Of a DNA stretch of 64,000 nucleotides, positions 43,947-54,200 are shown piece after piece. Position 1 is the stretch's first letter. Every line of letters starts with the position of its first letter. Position numbers and translations under genes: made by a program. The notes beneath the pieces are model-generated. The model searched no databases. It was not told the origin of the DNA and saw nothing but the letters and a program-made list of their open reading frames with translations. The stretch comes from Sarocladium kiliense (lineage: Eukaryota > Ascomycota > Sordariomycetes > Hypocreales > Sarocladiaceae): positions 806,001 through 870,000 of the forward strand of contig JAUZTG010000048.1 of NCBI GenBank assembly GCA_030734395.1, written 5' to 3'.

Positions 43947-44329
43947 ATGCCTTCTAGCAAAGGAAAGCCTACCGACCCTGAGTTGAGGGAGCAGTTGAAA
44001 GAAGGTGAGTACTTGAACCTTTACCACTTTGGTTTGTGAACCTATGTTCCTTGACCAGGTTACTAATTCTCAAACAGAAATCAAGCAGAAGTCCAATAAG
44101 AGTGGCGGCGGTGAAGGTCAATGGTCTGCTTGGAAGGTATACACGACCTTCCCAGAGTTACGCTTATTCTTATCGCTAATGATGTGAATGTTGGCAGGCT
44201 TCGAAGCTGGCTAAGGAATACGAGAAGCAGGGTGGCGGGTATGAGAACGAGCCTGGGTCGAAGAACGAGCCCAAGAAGGGCGAACCACAGCCCAAGAGCG
44301 AGAGTAAGAAGAAGGAAGAGACGGAATAG
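43947..44329 (+). CDS. Small conserved fungal protein, 82 aa (117 aa from an upstream start)
   Basis: Model: exons 43947-44004, 44078-44136 and 44198-44329. The product starts MPSSKGKPTDPELREQL, has a compact GGGEGQWSAWKASKLAKEYEK segment and a Lys/Glu/Pro-rich disordered tail. I recall similar small proteins in many Pezizomycotina, but no function. An in-frame upstream ATG at 43842 would add 35 residues that are rich in Arg, His, Ser and Leu and contain no acidic residue, which looks like a mitochondrial presequence. The downstream ATG has the better context (TCACCATGC). Two products, one cytosolic and one mitochondrial, are possible. Splice phases are 1 and 0 and the frame stays open to the TAG at 44327. 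Confidence 0.8.
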
Positions 44330-44570
44330 GGTGAACACAAGTCCAGAAACACGATACTCCAGATCAATGCAGCTCCTATCTTCATCATTCCCATGATCTT
44401 TTCATGTTTGCCGTGTCCCGATTACGGTGGTACTGGACCTGGAGCTCGGTCTGCCCAAATCAGCCAATCATAGTAGGGTAGGACTGCTTACACGAACGGT
44501 GACCCGGCGCAGTTCGGTGATTTCTCATCTCTCTTCAACAAGCTTCAGGATAGTCTGTCCATGCTGGAAT

Positions 44571-45467
44571 ATGCATAATTTTCAAGAAGAGACTGAGGGC
44601 ATTGAGGACGACACGCCAACAGAGCTACAATCAGCAGCCGCAGCCGGTGACCTCACACAGGTTCTGAGCATTCTCAACGACAAACCAACTTCTGTTCATG
44701 ACGCTCCACGAGGCTACTATGGTCTCACAGCCCTCCAATTCGCATGTCAGAATGTCCATATACCCTGCGTTCTGGCTCTCCTACGCGCTGGGGCCAACGT
44801 CAACGCCCCCGGTGGTAACAATGCCACCCGGCCAGCCCTCGCCATTGCTGCAGCTGGTGGCGATCCTGACCTCGTGAGGTTGCTGCTCGAATGGGGTGCC
44901 GATGTCAATGCACCCGCTGGGCGGTATCATGGAAGAACAGCACTCCAAGCTGCTTGTGAAAAGGCTCATTTTGAGGTTGCGATCGATCTAATGAAACATG
45001 GCGCCGATGTCAACGCCGGGGCAGCCACGACGGGCGGCAGAACTGCACTCCAAGCTGCCGCGTCTTCGGAGGATGTTAAGTTGGTGAGACTCTTGCTAAG
45101 CAGGGGAGCAGATGTCAATGCTCCTGCATCCAAGCACAAAGGGTTGACGGCACTCCAAGCCTCTGCCCTAACCAAAGACCTCCACATGGTCGATCTTCTA
45201 TTGGGCTCTGGGGCTGACATCAACGCGGCGGGCAGCCACTTCAAAGGCGGCAGTGCATTGCATGCAGCAGCCGAGTCTGGGTCTGTGCAGATCGTACAGA
45301 GGCTTTTGGAAAAAGGACACGATGTCAATGCTCTTTCAGGCTGGAACGCCCAGACATCATTACAATCGGCTGCTGCGACGGGCCATGACGATGTCGTTAG
45401 CATATTGAGGTCTGCTGGGGCCGAGGGTCCTCTTGCAGGCGGTGCCATGCTGTTTGAGAGCAGATGA
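44571..45467 (+). CDS. Ankyrin-repeat protein, 298 aa
   Basis: Intronless. The protein is built almost wholly of about eight ankyrin repeats: units begin TELQSAAAAGD, GLTALQFACQN, RPALAIAAAGG, GRTALQAACEK, GRTALQAAASS, GLTALQASALT, GSALHAAAESG and TSLQSAAATGH, and end in GADVNAP-like turns. The repeats carry an ALQ in place of the usual PLH, and the inter-repeat loops are longer than the 33-residue canon (about 36). No other domain is visible, so it is presumably a protein-binding scaffold. The frame is open upstream to about 44,427 without ATG; 44571 is the first ATG and leaves a short acidic leader. The stop lies 14 bp from that of the convergent WD40 gene. Confidence 0.85.
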   Translation: MHNFQEETEGIEDDTPTELQSAAAAGDLTQVLSILNDKPTSVHDAPRGYYGLTALQFACQNVHIPCVLALLRAGANVNAPGGNNATRPALAIAAAGGDPDLVRLLLEWGADVNAPAGRYHGRTALQAACEKAHFEVAIDLMKHGADVNAGAATTGGRTALQAAASSEDVKLVRLLLSRGADVNAPASKHKGLTALQASALTKDLHMVDLLLGSGADINAAGSHFKGGSALHAAAESGSVQIVQRLLEKGHDVNALSGWNAQTSLQSAAATGHDDVVSILRSAGAEGPLAGGAMLFESR

Positions 45468-45481
45468 AGGAGTGATGATGT

Positions 45482-46747
45482 TCAACCGCCAGCATCGACT
45501 GACGATATGCCCCAGAGCTTTAGACTCGATTCCTCGAGTACCTTAGCATTTGGTTCATCGTTTTCAGAAATTTCACCAGGGTATGCCCATCCTCCTGAAC
45601 ATGTCGCAACAACAGAGCCGCTCGAGTGCAAGGCTGTACTTCCGACTGGTGAACTGTGTGCTTTCCATTCCCAACTCGATGGGGTGAGGCCCTCGTCCTT
45701 GCCTACGTGATCCCATACCAACACGGTGCCATCCTCGGCACCTGCCCAGACCTCAAAAGAGTTGCTGTGGTACTGATCTCCAGCAAATACATCACAGGTC
45801 AATCTTTGCTGGGTGTTTAGCGTGCGGCCACCTAGGACACCAAGAAGTTTCCCACTTCCCCTAATGTCGTATACGAGAAGACCACCCGCTCGTCGCTCGT
45901 TGACGACAAGATAGCGTCCACAAGGGCTCCACACGAGCTGAACAACGCCACGTCCGCCGGTGTCCATATCAGGGCTCAGCCCATCTGTGCCCGATATCGA
46001 CCAGTTCGCAATGGCCTTTTCGGTACGATGGATGTCATACATGCCTATCCACCGTGTCCTGGTACCTGCAGCGACTATAGAGCAGCCATGCTCATCTGGA
46101 ATCGTAGATGCCAAGGCGGAGATGTGTCCCTTCATACCAATGCTACAGCCCTTTGATCTGCTTCGTTTCGACGGCCCAGTAGGGATCGTCAGGAAAGGCC
46201 CATCGGATCCTGGCCTATTGACATCGAAATAATCGAGGCGGTTCATGGACCCGGAGATGAAATGTGTACCAGGAAACTCCCAGAGAAGCGAAGATGGTGC
46301 GATATACGCTTCAGTCTCCGTCTTGATAAGTTTGTAGATGGCCAATGGTGGCGCTTCCAAGTCACTGGGTTGAGCATGACGAATTTGAAGGGGATGATCT
46401 CGACACGCCGCAAGGAAGAGTTGCGACGATGAGTCGGCCAGTGAGAAGTAGGGAGCGGGAGCGATAGCCTGTGTGGGCTCCGGTAGCTGAACGACGCCTT
46501 GAGAATGTAGTTCTTGCGACACATCACGTGGGCTCAAGAGGTCGGCCGGAAGAACAAACGTTGATACAAGTTGATCCGAAGATGTCGTCAGGAGGCACGT
46601 GCCGTCAGCTGTCCATTGGGCAGATGAGTAGAAGCGCCCATGGTCTGTCTTGTGACTGGAGCTTTGGCTTTCTGCCGAGCTCTCGGCCAGTAGGCGTGTA
46701 GTCGGTGTCAGATCCGCTGTGGCCGTGTTGTCAAGCTCCGCCGCCAT
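45482..46747 (-). CDS. WD40 protein, WRAP53/TCAB1-Swt21-like, 421 aa
   Basis: Intronless. Sequence features match the WRAP53/TCAB1 and yeast Swt21 group: YSSAQWTADGTCLLTTSSDQ near residue 40, LFLAACRDHPLQIRHA, SGSMNRLDYFDVNRPG, then GHISALASTIPD followed by VAAGTRTRWIGMYDI, WSPCGRYLVVNERRAGGLLVYD, LGGRTLNTQQRLTCDVF and EVWAGAEDGTVLVWD. Six or seven blades are visible. Animal WRAP53 guides scaRNA/telomerase RNA to Cajal bodies, and Swt21 is linked to splicing; the fungal role is inferred. The C-terminal AYPGEISENDEPNAK loop is acidic. Convergent with the ankyrin gene with 14 bp between stops. Confidence 0.85.
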   Translation of the reverse strand: MAAELDNTATADLTPTTRLLAESSAESQSSSHKTDHGRFYSSAQWTADGTCLLTTSSDQLVSTFVLPADLLSPRDVSQELHSQGVVQLPEPTQAIAPAPYFSLADSSSQLFLAACRDHPLQIRHAQPSDLEAPPLAIYKLIKTETEAYIAPSSLLWEFPGTHFISGSMNRLDYFDVNRPGSDGPFLTIPTGPSKRSRSKGCSIGMKGHISALASTIPDEHGCSIVAAGTRTRWIGMYDIHRTEKAIANWSISGTDGLSPDMDTGGRGVVQLVWSPCGRYLVVNERRAGGLLVYDIRGSGKLLGVLGGRTLNTQQRLTCDVFAGDQYHSNSFEVWAGAEDGTVLVWDHVGKDEGLTPSSWEWKAHSSPVGSTALHSSGSVVATCSGGWAYPGEISENDEPNAKVLEESSLKLWGISSVDAGG

Positions 46748-48219
46748 TGTAGGCGATAATGCTTGTGTTGGATGACCGTCAGGATTTGCGTATTTAGTCC
46801 ATAGACCTTGTGCCTGTGTTGAGCGAAAGTCGGACAGGGAGTGGCTCTTGTTTCGTGGGGACCCGCTGCACTATCGTAATTGGCATCGAATCCTTGGGCT
46901 GGCGGAATCGTACCTTAGGGTGAAAGCCGCTGCAGCCACCCATGGCATTTACATCCTGCATTTGAACCCCAACCAGGACCCGCCGGAATGCAGAACGGAA
47001 CAAATGCGCGATATCAGATGATGGGAAAGTGCCGGCTGGCTTTGCTCCTTCTCTCACCTGAACTGCCAATAGCGTAGGGCAGGTGCAGCTGTCGTGCCTG
47101 CCTGCCCGTACCATAAGATGAAACAACCAGGCCACAGCAGGGCGCTAATGCGACTCTACGTCATTCAGACGTGCCTGGATGGGGTCCCGGTGATGGTGAT
47201 CTGCTGCGTGTGTTGTGCCATCAGAGAGAATCCCCATCCCAGCCCCGTAACAGTGAAAGATAATACGACATACGCACCTGGGCTTTCTCTAGCCATCCAT
47301 GGTATCAATAAACTCACACGAGGCCCTTTATGCAGGACCGTCACATTCAGCACGTGGAGGGTGCCTTCGTGGATGGGTGAATGTTCCTCAGGTGGACAAA
47401 TGGACCCCAGCTGCCTGCCCAGCGCCGCTAGGCGCAATGTGGATAGGGCCCGTCTTTGAACCTGCCGCTGTGCTGCCGCCAGCCCACCCTAGGTCACCTC
47501 ACAGCACCGTTGCTCACCATGACCTGACTTGTTGCACGTTGACTCCCTCCATCGTCCTCTCCCTTCGCCTCACACTGTCTGTGCCTCACCTCATCTCCTA
47601 CCGCCTCAAGTCCATCAGCCGCCGGCTACCAACCTCTTCGGCTCACTTCGGAATGCACAAGGGCCCTTCTATCCGTCTCATCGTTCCAGTAACCCATATC
47701 CAGCTCAGGCCTTATTCTAGCTGACCTCGGCCAACCCTGTCGACAGATTGCCCAGAGCGTTGTTTGCTGATCTCGGTTTCGCAACCACAACAAAACCCCT
47801 TCTTGGATACGACCTGGTCTGCCTTGCGCTGTCCTTTCCCCGGATCTTCAAACCTTCCTCGACTATCCTCCTGGGTTGTTTCATCCACCGGGCCAGGCCC
47901 TCTCTTCGTCTCTCTCTCCGCCTGGCACTTCCCTACCTCCTGGCGGGTACCGCTCCCCTTAACATCTGCCTGGCCGCCATCACCCCAACAGCTCGTATTC
48001 ATTGCCTGTCATCTTGTCAAGTCACCATGCCGACCCCCTAACATAGCCTCGTCTGTTCCTTGGCTTTTGTTCTGTCTAGAAGCCTGATCAAGATCACATT
48101 GTCTCAACCTGATCGGTACCATACAGCTCAACCGGCTTAGATTTCTTCTCTCAAAAAGATCTGTTCTCTACAATTCCGTGGCAAGGAAGCATCATCATCA
48201 GGACGGCGTCTCATTCGCC
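46748..48219. other. Divergent intergenic region, WD40 gene / PQ-loop gene
   Basis: 1.47 kb. The right 700 bp are pyrimidine-rich on the + strand and look like the promoter and leader of the PQ-loop gene. No gene or RNA recognised. Confidence 0.5.
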
Positions 48220-49388
48220 ATGGACGCCCTCAATAAGTCCCTCTCGCAGTGCGAGAAACTCAAGACACCAAATTATCTTGGACTGGTTGTCTCCATGTGA
48301 GCTCTCTCGTCTTGAGATCATCAAATTTGCTTTACTGACCAACCTGTGCAGTATCATTTTACTGGGAATTCTCGTATCTTATCTCCCTCAGCACTACCGT
48401 ATCATCTCTCGCGGCACTTCGGAGGGCATATCGCCATACTTCGTCCTGCTGGGCACGACATCTGCAACCGCTGGGTTCGGCAACATCCTCACAGTCCAAG
48501 GCTCGCGCGATGCCATAAGCTGCTGCAAAGAATTGGATACCTTCGAATGTGCCGCAGGGCTTCTCGGTGTTGCACAACTGGGAACCCAATGGGTCTGCTT
48601 TGCGCTTATGTAAGGAAACCTTTCCCTTGCCATGGATAGCTGGCTAATTTTCTTCTAGTCTCGTGCTCTTTCTCATCTTCTTCCGGTATAAGGATGCCAA
48701 TGTCCCCCCCGAGGAGCTTCGAGGCGACTCTCCCAGATGGCAAACCGCAGTCATTGTTGGACTCCTCTGCGTGCTGCACGGCCTGATCGTTATCATTATA
48801 ACCGGCGTCTTCTATATTGCCTTGCCGTCCCACCTCACTTTCTGGGCCAATTTCCTCGGAGTCATGGCTGCCGTTCTGGCTGCGATCCAGTATATCCCCC
48901 AAATATGGACGACTTACCACCTCAAGCATGTGGGAAGCCTGAGTATCCCAATGATGTGCATCCAGACACCAGGTGGATTGCTTTTCGCGGCTAGTCTGTT
49001 CGGCCGATTAGGCTGGGCTGGTTGGAGCACATGGGGCATATATATTCTCACCGCGGTTATGCAAGGCGTCGTTCTTTTCCTAGGCGTTTACTACGAGCTT
49101 GCGGCGCGCCGAGAGCAGCAAGAACAACGTCACTTTGACTCACAGCCGCCCAATGAGCAGTCCTCAGGACCCCGCCGTCCTACGGCTAACCGGACCTACT
49201 CAGAAGGTTGGGAGCGTGGGCTTCCAGGACCTTTCACCGGCCATCCCGAACTGTACGTCGAGACTGAGGAAGATCTCGACGACATTCAGGAGCGCGAAGA
49301 GCGTGCGATTGCAAGGGAAAATCAGCCGCTCCTGAAGCCCGGCGGCATCGGCAATCCCAAGAAGAACTATCATTCAACTCATGATTGA
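48220..49388 (+). CDS. PQ-loop repeat membrane protein, 354 aa
   Basis: Model: exons 48220-48296, 48352-48609 and 48659-49388. About seven hydrophobic helices with two PQ-loop motifs, YLPQHYRIISRGTSEGIS near residue 40 and YIPQIWTTYHLKHVGSLSIP near 190, each at the end of a helix. This layout is shared with vacuolar/lysosomal cystine and basic amino-acid exporters (Ypq/cystinosin/PQLC), but the subgroup with GTSEGISPYFVLLGTTSATAGFGN is a distinct fungal one with uncharacterised substrate. The about 100-residue C-terminal tail is hydrophilic and acidic (ETEEDLDDIQEREER ... QPLLKPGG), probably cytosolic; ENQPLL resembles a dileucine sorting signal for vacuole delivery (inference). Confidence 0.9.
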
Positions 49389-50049
49389 GGTGTGACATGG
49401 AGATGACAGAAAGACTTTGTGGGGATTTCTATTTCGTGTACATATATGACTAACCTTGTGCTTGCAAGGATTGGAGCATGGAGTTCGTCTAGCATTCGCA
49501 AGGTCCCTTTAGCTTCAGCTCTCGTTGATACCGGAATTTGATTTTGGACTTGCCCACCACTCGTCGACTGACCTTGGGCGTGCTTATCTGCCTAAAATAG
49601 TTCCACGAGCAGCTTGACAGTGAAAGCATGTGATGACTATGAGTTGGTGAGTCCGATCCGGAGGAGACCACCTTTGTGACCAGCAATGAGTCAAACTTGA
49701 TCATCCTGACCTTGGCCGTATCAATTCAATCCCCACAGCGCGTTAATGACTCGGAGCCACTGCCCTGGCTGGGCCTGGGACTCTCACGCAACGAGCCTCC
49801 AACCCACCGCATGCCTTGCGCTCGCCCCGCCATTGGCTGTCGAGCCCCGCGACCACTGGCCACGGGGTGATAAGAGGTGACGACCTCGACTTTGTCGCCT
49901 TGATGTTTCTAACCCTCCCACCAACTACAATATTCCATCAGGCGTCAATCTTGCGGTTCACGTGGGCTCTGTTTGGTGAAGAGCTGGGCTCTGGTCTAAC
50001 CTTTGATTTTCTCTCTTTCTTTGGCTATCAGGTTCACTGGATCGCGACA
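49389..50049. other. Intergenic region, 661 bp
   Basis: Between two genes on the + strand. Nothing recognisable apart from presumptive 3' and 5' untranslated sequence. Confidence 0.5.
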
Positions 50050-51309
50050 ATGCCTCTCTTCAATGCCGTCCCTCCGCCACCGGAGCTGGCTTCCACCCCG
50101 AGGAAACCCACGACGACTTCTCATCCGATAGCGACACCTCCGCCGGCCGGCTACGTCTTCCCTTCTCCCGCGCGCTCGACCCCCATTGATATCGATGCCT
50201 GGACTTTACACGCTCTCGAGTCCCTTAGTGTTTCGCCACTTGCGAGAGGCACGAGATCTCCGCTGTCGATAAATATTGATGAGCACCGTCAGCGTCGGAC
50301 GAAGCCTACGAATGGGGAGGAGGAGAAGCCGCGGGCAGTGAGGGTTTATGTCGATGAGGAGGAGGATAATGATGGGAGGGACCCTATCAGACGGCCGCCG
50401 AGTAGGAGGGATAGCCAGAGGAAGAGGGAGATGCTGTTGAAGGGAAAGGAAGGGAGTCGACAGAGGAGACGCTGGGAGAATGGTATGTTCAATACGATTA
50501 CCAGTAGATATGATACTGTTTGGCTAACTTCTGGTTCTTATAGATCGCCTCATGCACGTCCCCAATGTCCAGCCACCAACAGCATCCGACTGGCAACCCC
50601 ATCCCACCCATCCAATCCACCACATTCCCTATGCCATCGCCTCCTACTGGGATCAAACCCAACTCCGTATCAATGCCAAACCCCTCGACTCCCTGCAAAA
50701 GCTCCACCTCGACCGCACCTCCGCCATCCAAGCTGCCTCCAAACGAGCCCAACTCGCCCGTGGCACGGCCACCGGCCTTGGCGCCGGTGAAGTGCCCCGA
50801 GACCTGCGTGAGGCTGCGAAGCGAAGCCACGTGGTGAAGGGTTGGGTGAGGGACTTGGAGGGCCCCATTCGCGACTGGGTTAGGAGGGAGAGGGAGGTTG
50901 GGGATGAAGAGGTAGGCAGTGATGAGGAGGAGATCGTGTTTAAGGGGAGGGGGAGGGGTGGTGAGGATGGGGTGGAGGAGAAGAGGAGAGAGCGGAAGGG
51001 TGCTGAGAGCGGTATGGTGCTGGATTCGTTTGGTGACGTGGAAAATGCGTCGTTCAAGTATGTATTTCCTTGGCCACCCCAGGAACTGCCTCCCTTCTCT
51101 CTGAATCGCCCTTGTCCAGAGCTAACATCGCAACCAGGCGCTGGCTTACACATTCCATATCAGCCTACTACGGCCTTCAATCCCGATCGGTCATCCTGCA
51201 GGACCCAACACGCAAGGTCGTCTGCATTGGACTCAAGCAGGCGAGACGCGGGAGGCGTACGGTGATGATCACGCATCTACCAAGGCCACTGTGGGAGATC
51301 TGCTGCTGA
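50050..51309 (+). CDS. R3H-domain protein with R3H-associated N-terminal domain, 372 aa
   Basis: Model: exons 50050-50482, 50544-51057 and 51138-51309. The N-terminal 140 residues are Pro/Thr/Arg-rich with an RRxxW start of the R3H-associated domain (GSRQRRRWEN joined by splicing to DRLMHVPNVQPPTASDW). The middle contains HHIPYAIASYWDQ and a long charged helix region (RGRGGEDGVEEKRRERK). The third exon gives the R3H fold: KRWLTHSISAYYGLQSRSV (Arg-x3-His as the defining motif), followed by RKVVCIGLKQ. R3H domains bind single-stranded nucleic acid; the role of this fungal group is not established. The protein ends LWEICC. The last two introns were set by phase (1 and 2) and keep the frame. Confidence 0.88.
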
Positions 51310-51480
51310 GATGATAGATTTCCTTGACTTTGTCAAAATGCTCATTGGAGCCAGACATATCAGCCACATACCATGGGGGGATCTAGATTACAGGTGCCGA
51401 CGAGTCCAAACCTATAAACTCTCTCGCCTAGATTCGCCAGAAGGCCCCGACATGCAGACAGCATGGACGTCTCCTCTCCA

Positions 51481-54200
51481 TCAGTGCCAGCGCCGATCCA
51501 GAGCCTGGCTAGTCGTGACCAAATTTCTCTTCCCCACTAGGTGGCCGAACTCGGTGAGCTTCTCCTGAGTCGACATGGCCAGGAATCGCGAAAGTCCATT
51601 GTTCCCGTATTTCGATAGGCTACCCGCGAGCACCTGTGCTGCTGTCACATTCATGCCAGCCCGCCTGAGGAATAGTTCCCATGACATTTCGGTGTGATTG
51701 AGAAGGTCCTTGTAGGCCAGTGCCTGCGGTGAGTAGCTGCACATGAGCGATAAGATCCATTTCGCAAGCGTTTCAGTTGCCCCTGGTACAAAGACGGGGA
51801 CACATTCGCTGGGCAGGGTTGTTGTGAAGCGGACGAAGTCTGCATAGTGTCCAGCATCGGCAGGGCTCAGAGGCCTCGAGAACTCCCCTGAGGCGTGATT
51901 CTCTGAGACTAAGACCCAGACGGTTTCGTATTTTCCGCAGACTGCTTCAACATGCTGTCGTAGAGTAGGGCACCCTTTGGACCCAGGCAAGGGCTTCTGT
52001 GCGATCTTCAGAAGATTGGTCACCACAACGCCAACGCATGGAGTCAGCGCAACATCCGCATCGTGGCACAACAATGGTATTACCCCTTGAACTTGTACAG
52101 ATCCGGGTGGTCGTGTGTTGGCTTCGAAACGGCCGTAGTCTCGGTCAATGAGTAGTTCACTTGGCCAATGTGAGTCGAGATGACCCAGTATGACTCGGCC
52201 CAGTCTCAGCGATGTTATATAGCATGCCTTGTTTTCTGGGAATAGAAGTCTAGGACTAAAGGCAGGCGACTCGCCAATGACCACCTTGGGAACCTGTGCC
52301 AGGGCTTGTCCCGCTGCGTCCGGGGCAATTCTCACCTGGTTAAAATTTGTGGCATAGGGGTCATTGAGACGAGAGTGTTTCTGTCCTCGAAGCTGGATGA
52401 AGGCCCAGAGAAGATTCCCTGTTCGCTCGATTTCATTGCTATGTTGCAAAACGCCGAGCTCAGATTCATGACGACGTTTGCGCTTGAGTGCTCCGGAGCA
52501 CAAGATGTTCAGAGGGTCTGCAGTCGCACCTTTCGCATTGGACAGGTCTTCCTCGATAGTGATGCAACTGTTCGGCGTTGTTCGTTGCTCGTTAGTACTC
52601 CTCCCATTGCCCGGTTGATGGACTGCCTCGCTTGAGCTGGTAAAGAAACGAGATTCAGAGCAAGATGCGACGGTCTCTGATGTCATCTCAGACAAGTCTT
52701 CTAATGACAAATCTTGTTCGTCGACACGCGAGACCTTGAAGCATACCAACAGCCTTAGACGTGCTGCTTGGCCGAGGATGGGATCCTGTGACGGTGCTTT
52801 GATCAGCATGTACTCTTCGATTTCATCGTTTATATACATAGGCGGCTCGCGTGTGTGGATGTTGTCGGATCCCTTTGGTAACGGATTCCATCCCAACTTT
52901 GTATCTACGAGGGCACAGGAACGGCTGACAGTCAGTTGGAAAGCATCTGCCAAAGTATCCCGCAGGAAACCATACTGCCTCTCAGCTACCGTACCATAGG
53001 CGGCCCACTTCGCTGCTGCAACGTCAAAGTTCAGTGCCGGGACGGGAAGACGTAAGACGCAGCCGACAGTGTCCAAACTCTCATGGTCTACCACACGCCT
53101 AGCGGTGATACTGCTTTCCTGAAAAACTCTGGCAAGCGAGCAGTCGTTTATATCTGGAGGATTGCCCACGTCGAGAGTCTGGTCACTTTCCCCTGCGAAA
53201 CTGCAGCCAACTCGCATGTCGACTTCGGCAAGGTCTTCAAAGCTTTCCAGAAGCAATGGAACGTCCAGCCTCAGATTGCTGGTTTCTTTGAGAAGGTTAG
53301 GGGAGTACTGCATCTCTGGAAGATCCTCTGTGAAAGGAGCCGTCGCCCGCTTCATCTGGACTTGGTCGTCATCGCGGGCTTGTATGATGGCTCGTAACTC
53401 CAAAAGTTCGGACAAGCTGTCCGGCTCTGAAGTCAGGTCAATTACACACACTTCTTGATCAGGAATGAAAGGGTCTGAGCATTCCGATATGGGCGATAAG
53501 GGGGGGCTGATCTGTTGAGGTCTAAAACAGTGAGGCTGTGAGTTGTCAGGGTGCAAGCCAAAATCAACGAGGCTTGGTTCAGACTCGCCTCGTTGAGATC
53601 CAGACAAGGGTTTGCGCCACAGTGATCGCCTTGCAACTCATATGACATTTCGAGGTTGTTTGCACCTACGGTCTCCCGTTCCAATTCGCGGATCAAAAGT
53701 GATCTTGTGCGCTCGCAACTAGCTGGAAAATACAGCCCTCCCTCGGACACTGACTTGGCTTCAGAGAATGGAAGCCATTGTTCTGATATGTCGACAAAGT
53801 TCCACATCGCTAAATCTCTCTCATAATCTGTGGCATCGTCGACAGGGTGAGAACCCAAGGCGATGTCGTTACAATGCAGCTTAAGGCCCTGACAGGTAGA
53901 GAGAGGGTGCCATAATAGCGGAAACAAGGCAGGTTCCCTATCGTCACCGAGAAGAGCTTCAAATGTGGCATCTGCGCAGCGCAATCCTTCGGGCTGAACC
54001 ACTGGCTGGGGCAACCTGGCAGGACGCAGGCCCTGTCCGGGGGTGACCAGGGACTCGGCCGAGCCCACTGAGGGATGTATCTTGGGCAGCACATGTTGAA
54101 ATGTGAATGGTGCACTCTGGTGATCTATGAAGCAGCCTTCATAGCGGCCATACTCAGCAGCCGTTTCGTCAGACACAGTGTCTGGGTGGTCCTTCGGCAT
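51481..54200 (-). CDS. Large protein with XPF-like C-terminus; candidate Zip2/SHOC1 meiotic factor
   Basis: Minus strand; about 860-890 residues. Exon 2 (51481-53535) is firm: 685 codons. Exon 1 begins at ATG 54200. The junction is uncertain: a 53-nt GC-AG intron (53536-53588, donor GAG|GCGAGT, branch CTGAC, acceptor CACAG) or a 134-nt GT-AG intron (53536-53669, donor GTAGGT) both keep the frame; the first fits the intron sizes here. The N-terminal two thirds are low in motifs and look fast-evolving. Near the C-terminus, VGVVVTNLLKIAQKPLPGSKG, then YETVWVLVSEN, resembles a nuclease-like fold without the ERKxxxD motif, and WELFLRRAGMNVTAAQVL ... GLSRFLAMSTQEKLTEF resembles the helix-hairpin-helix of XPF. 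This combination suggests the catalytically dead XPF relatives Zip2/SHOC1, which with Spo16 promote crossovers. Other XPF-like or unrelated proteins remain possible. Confidence 0.6.
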
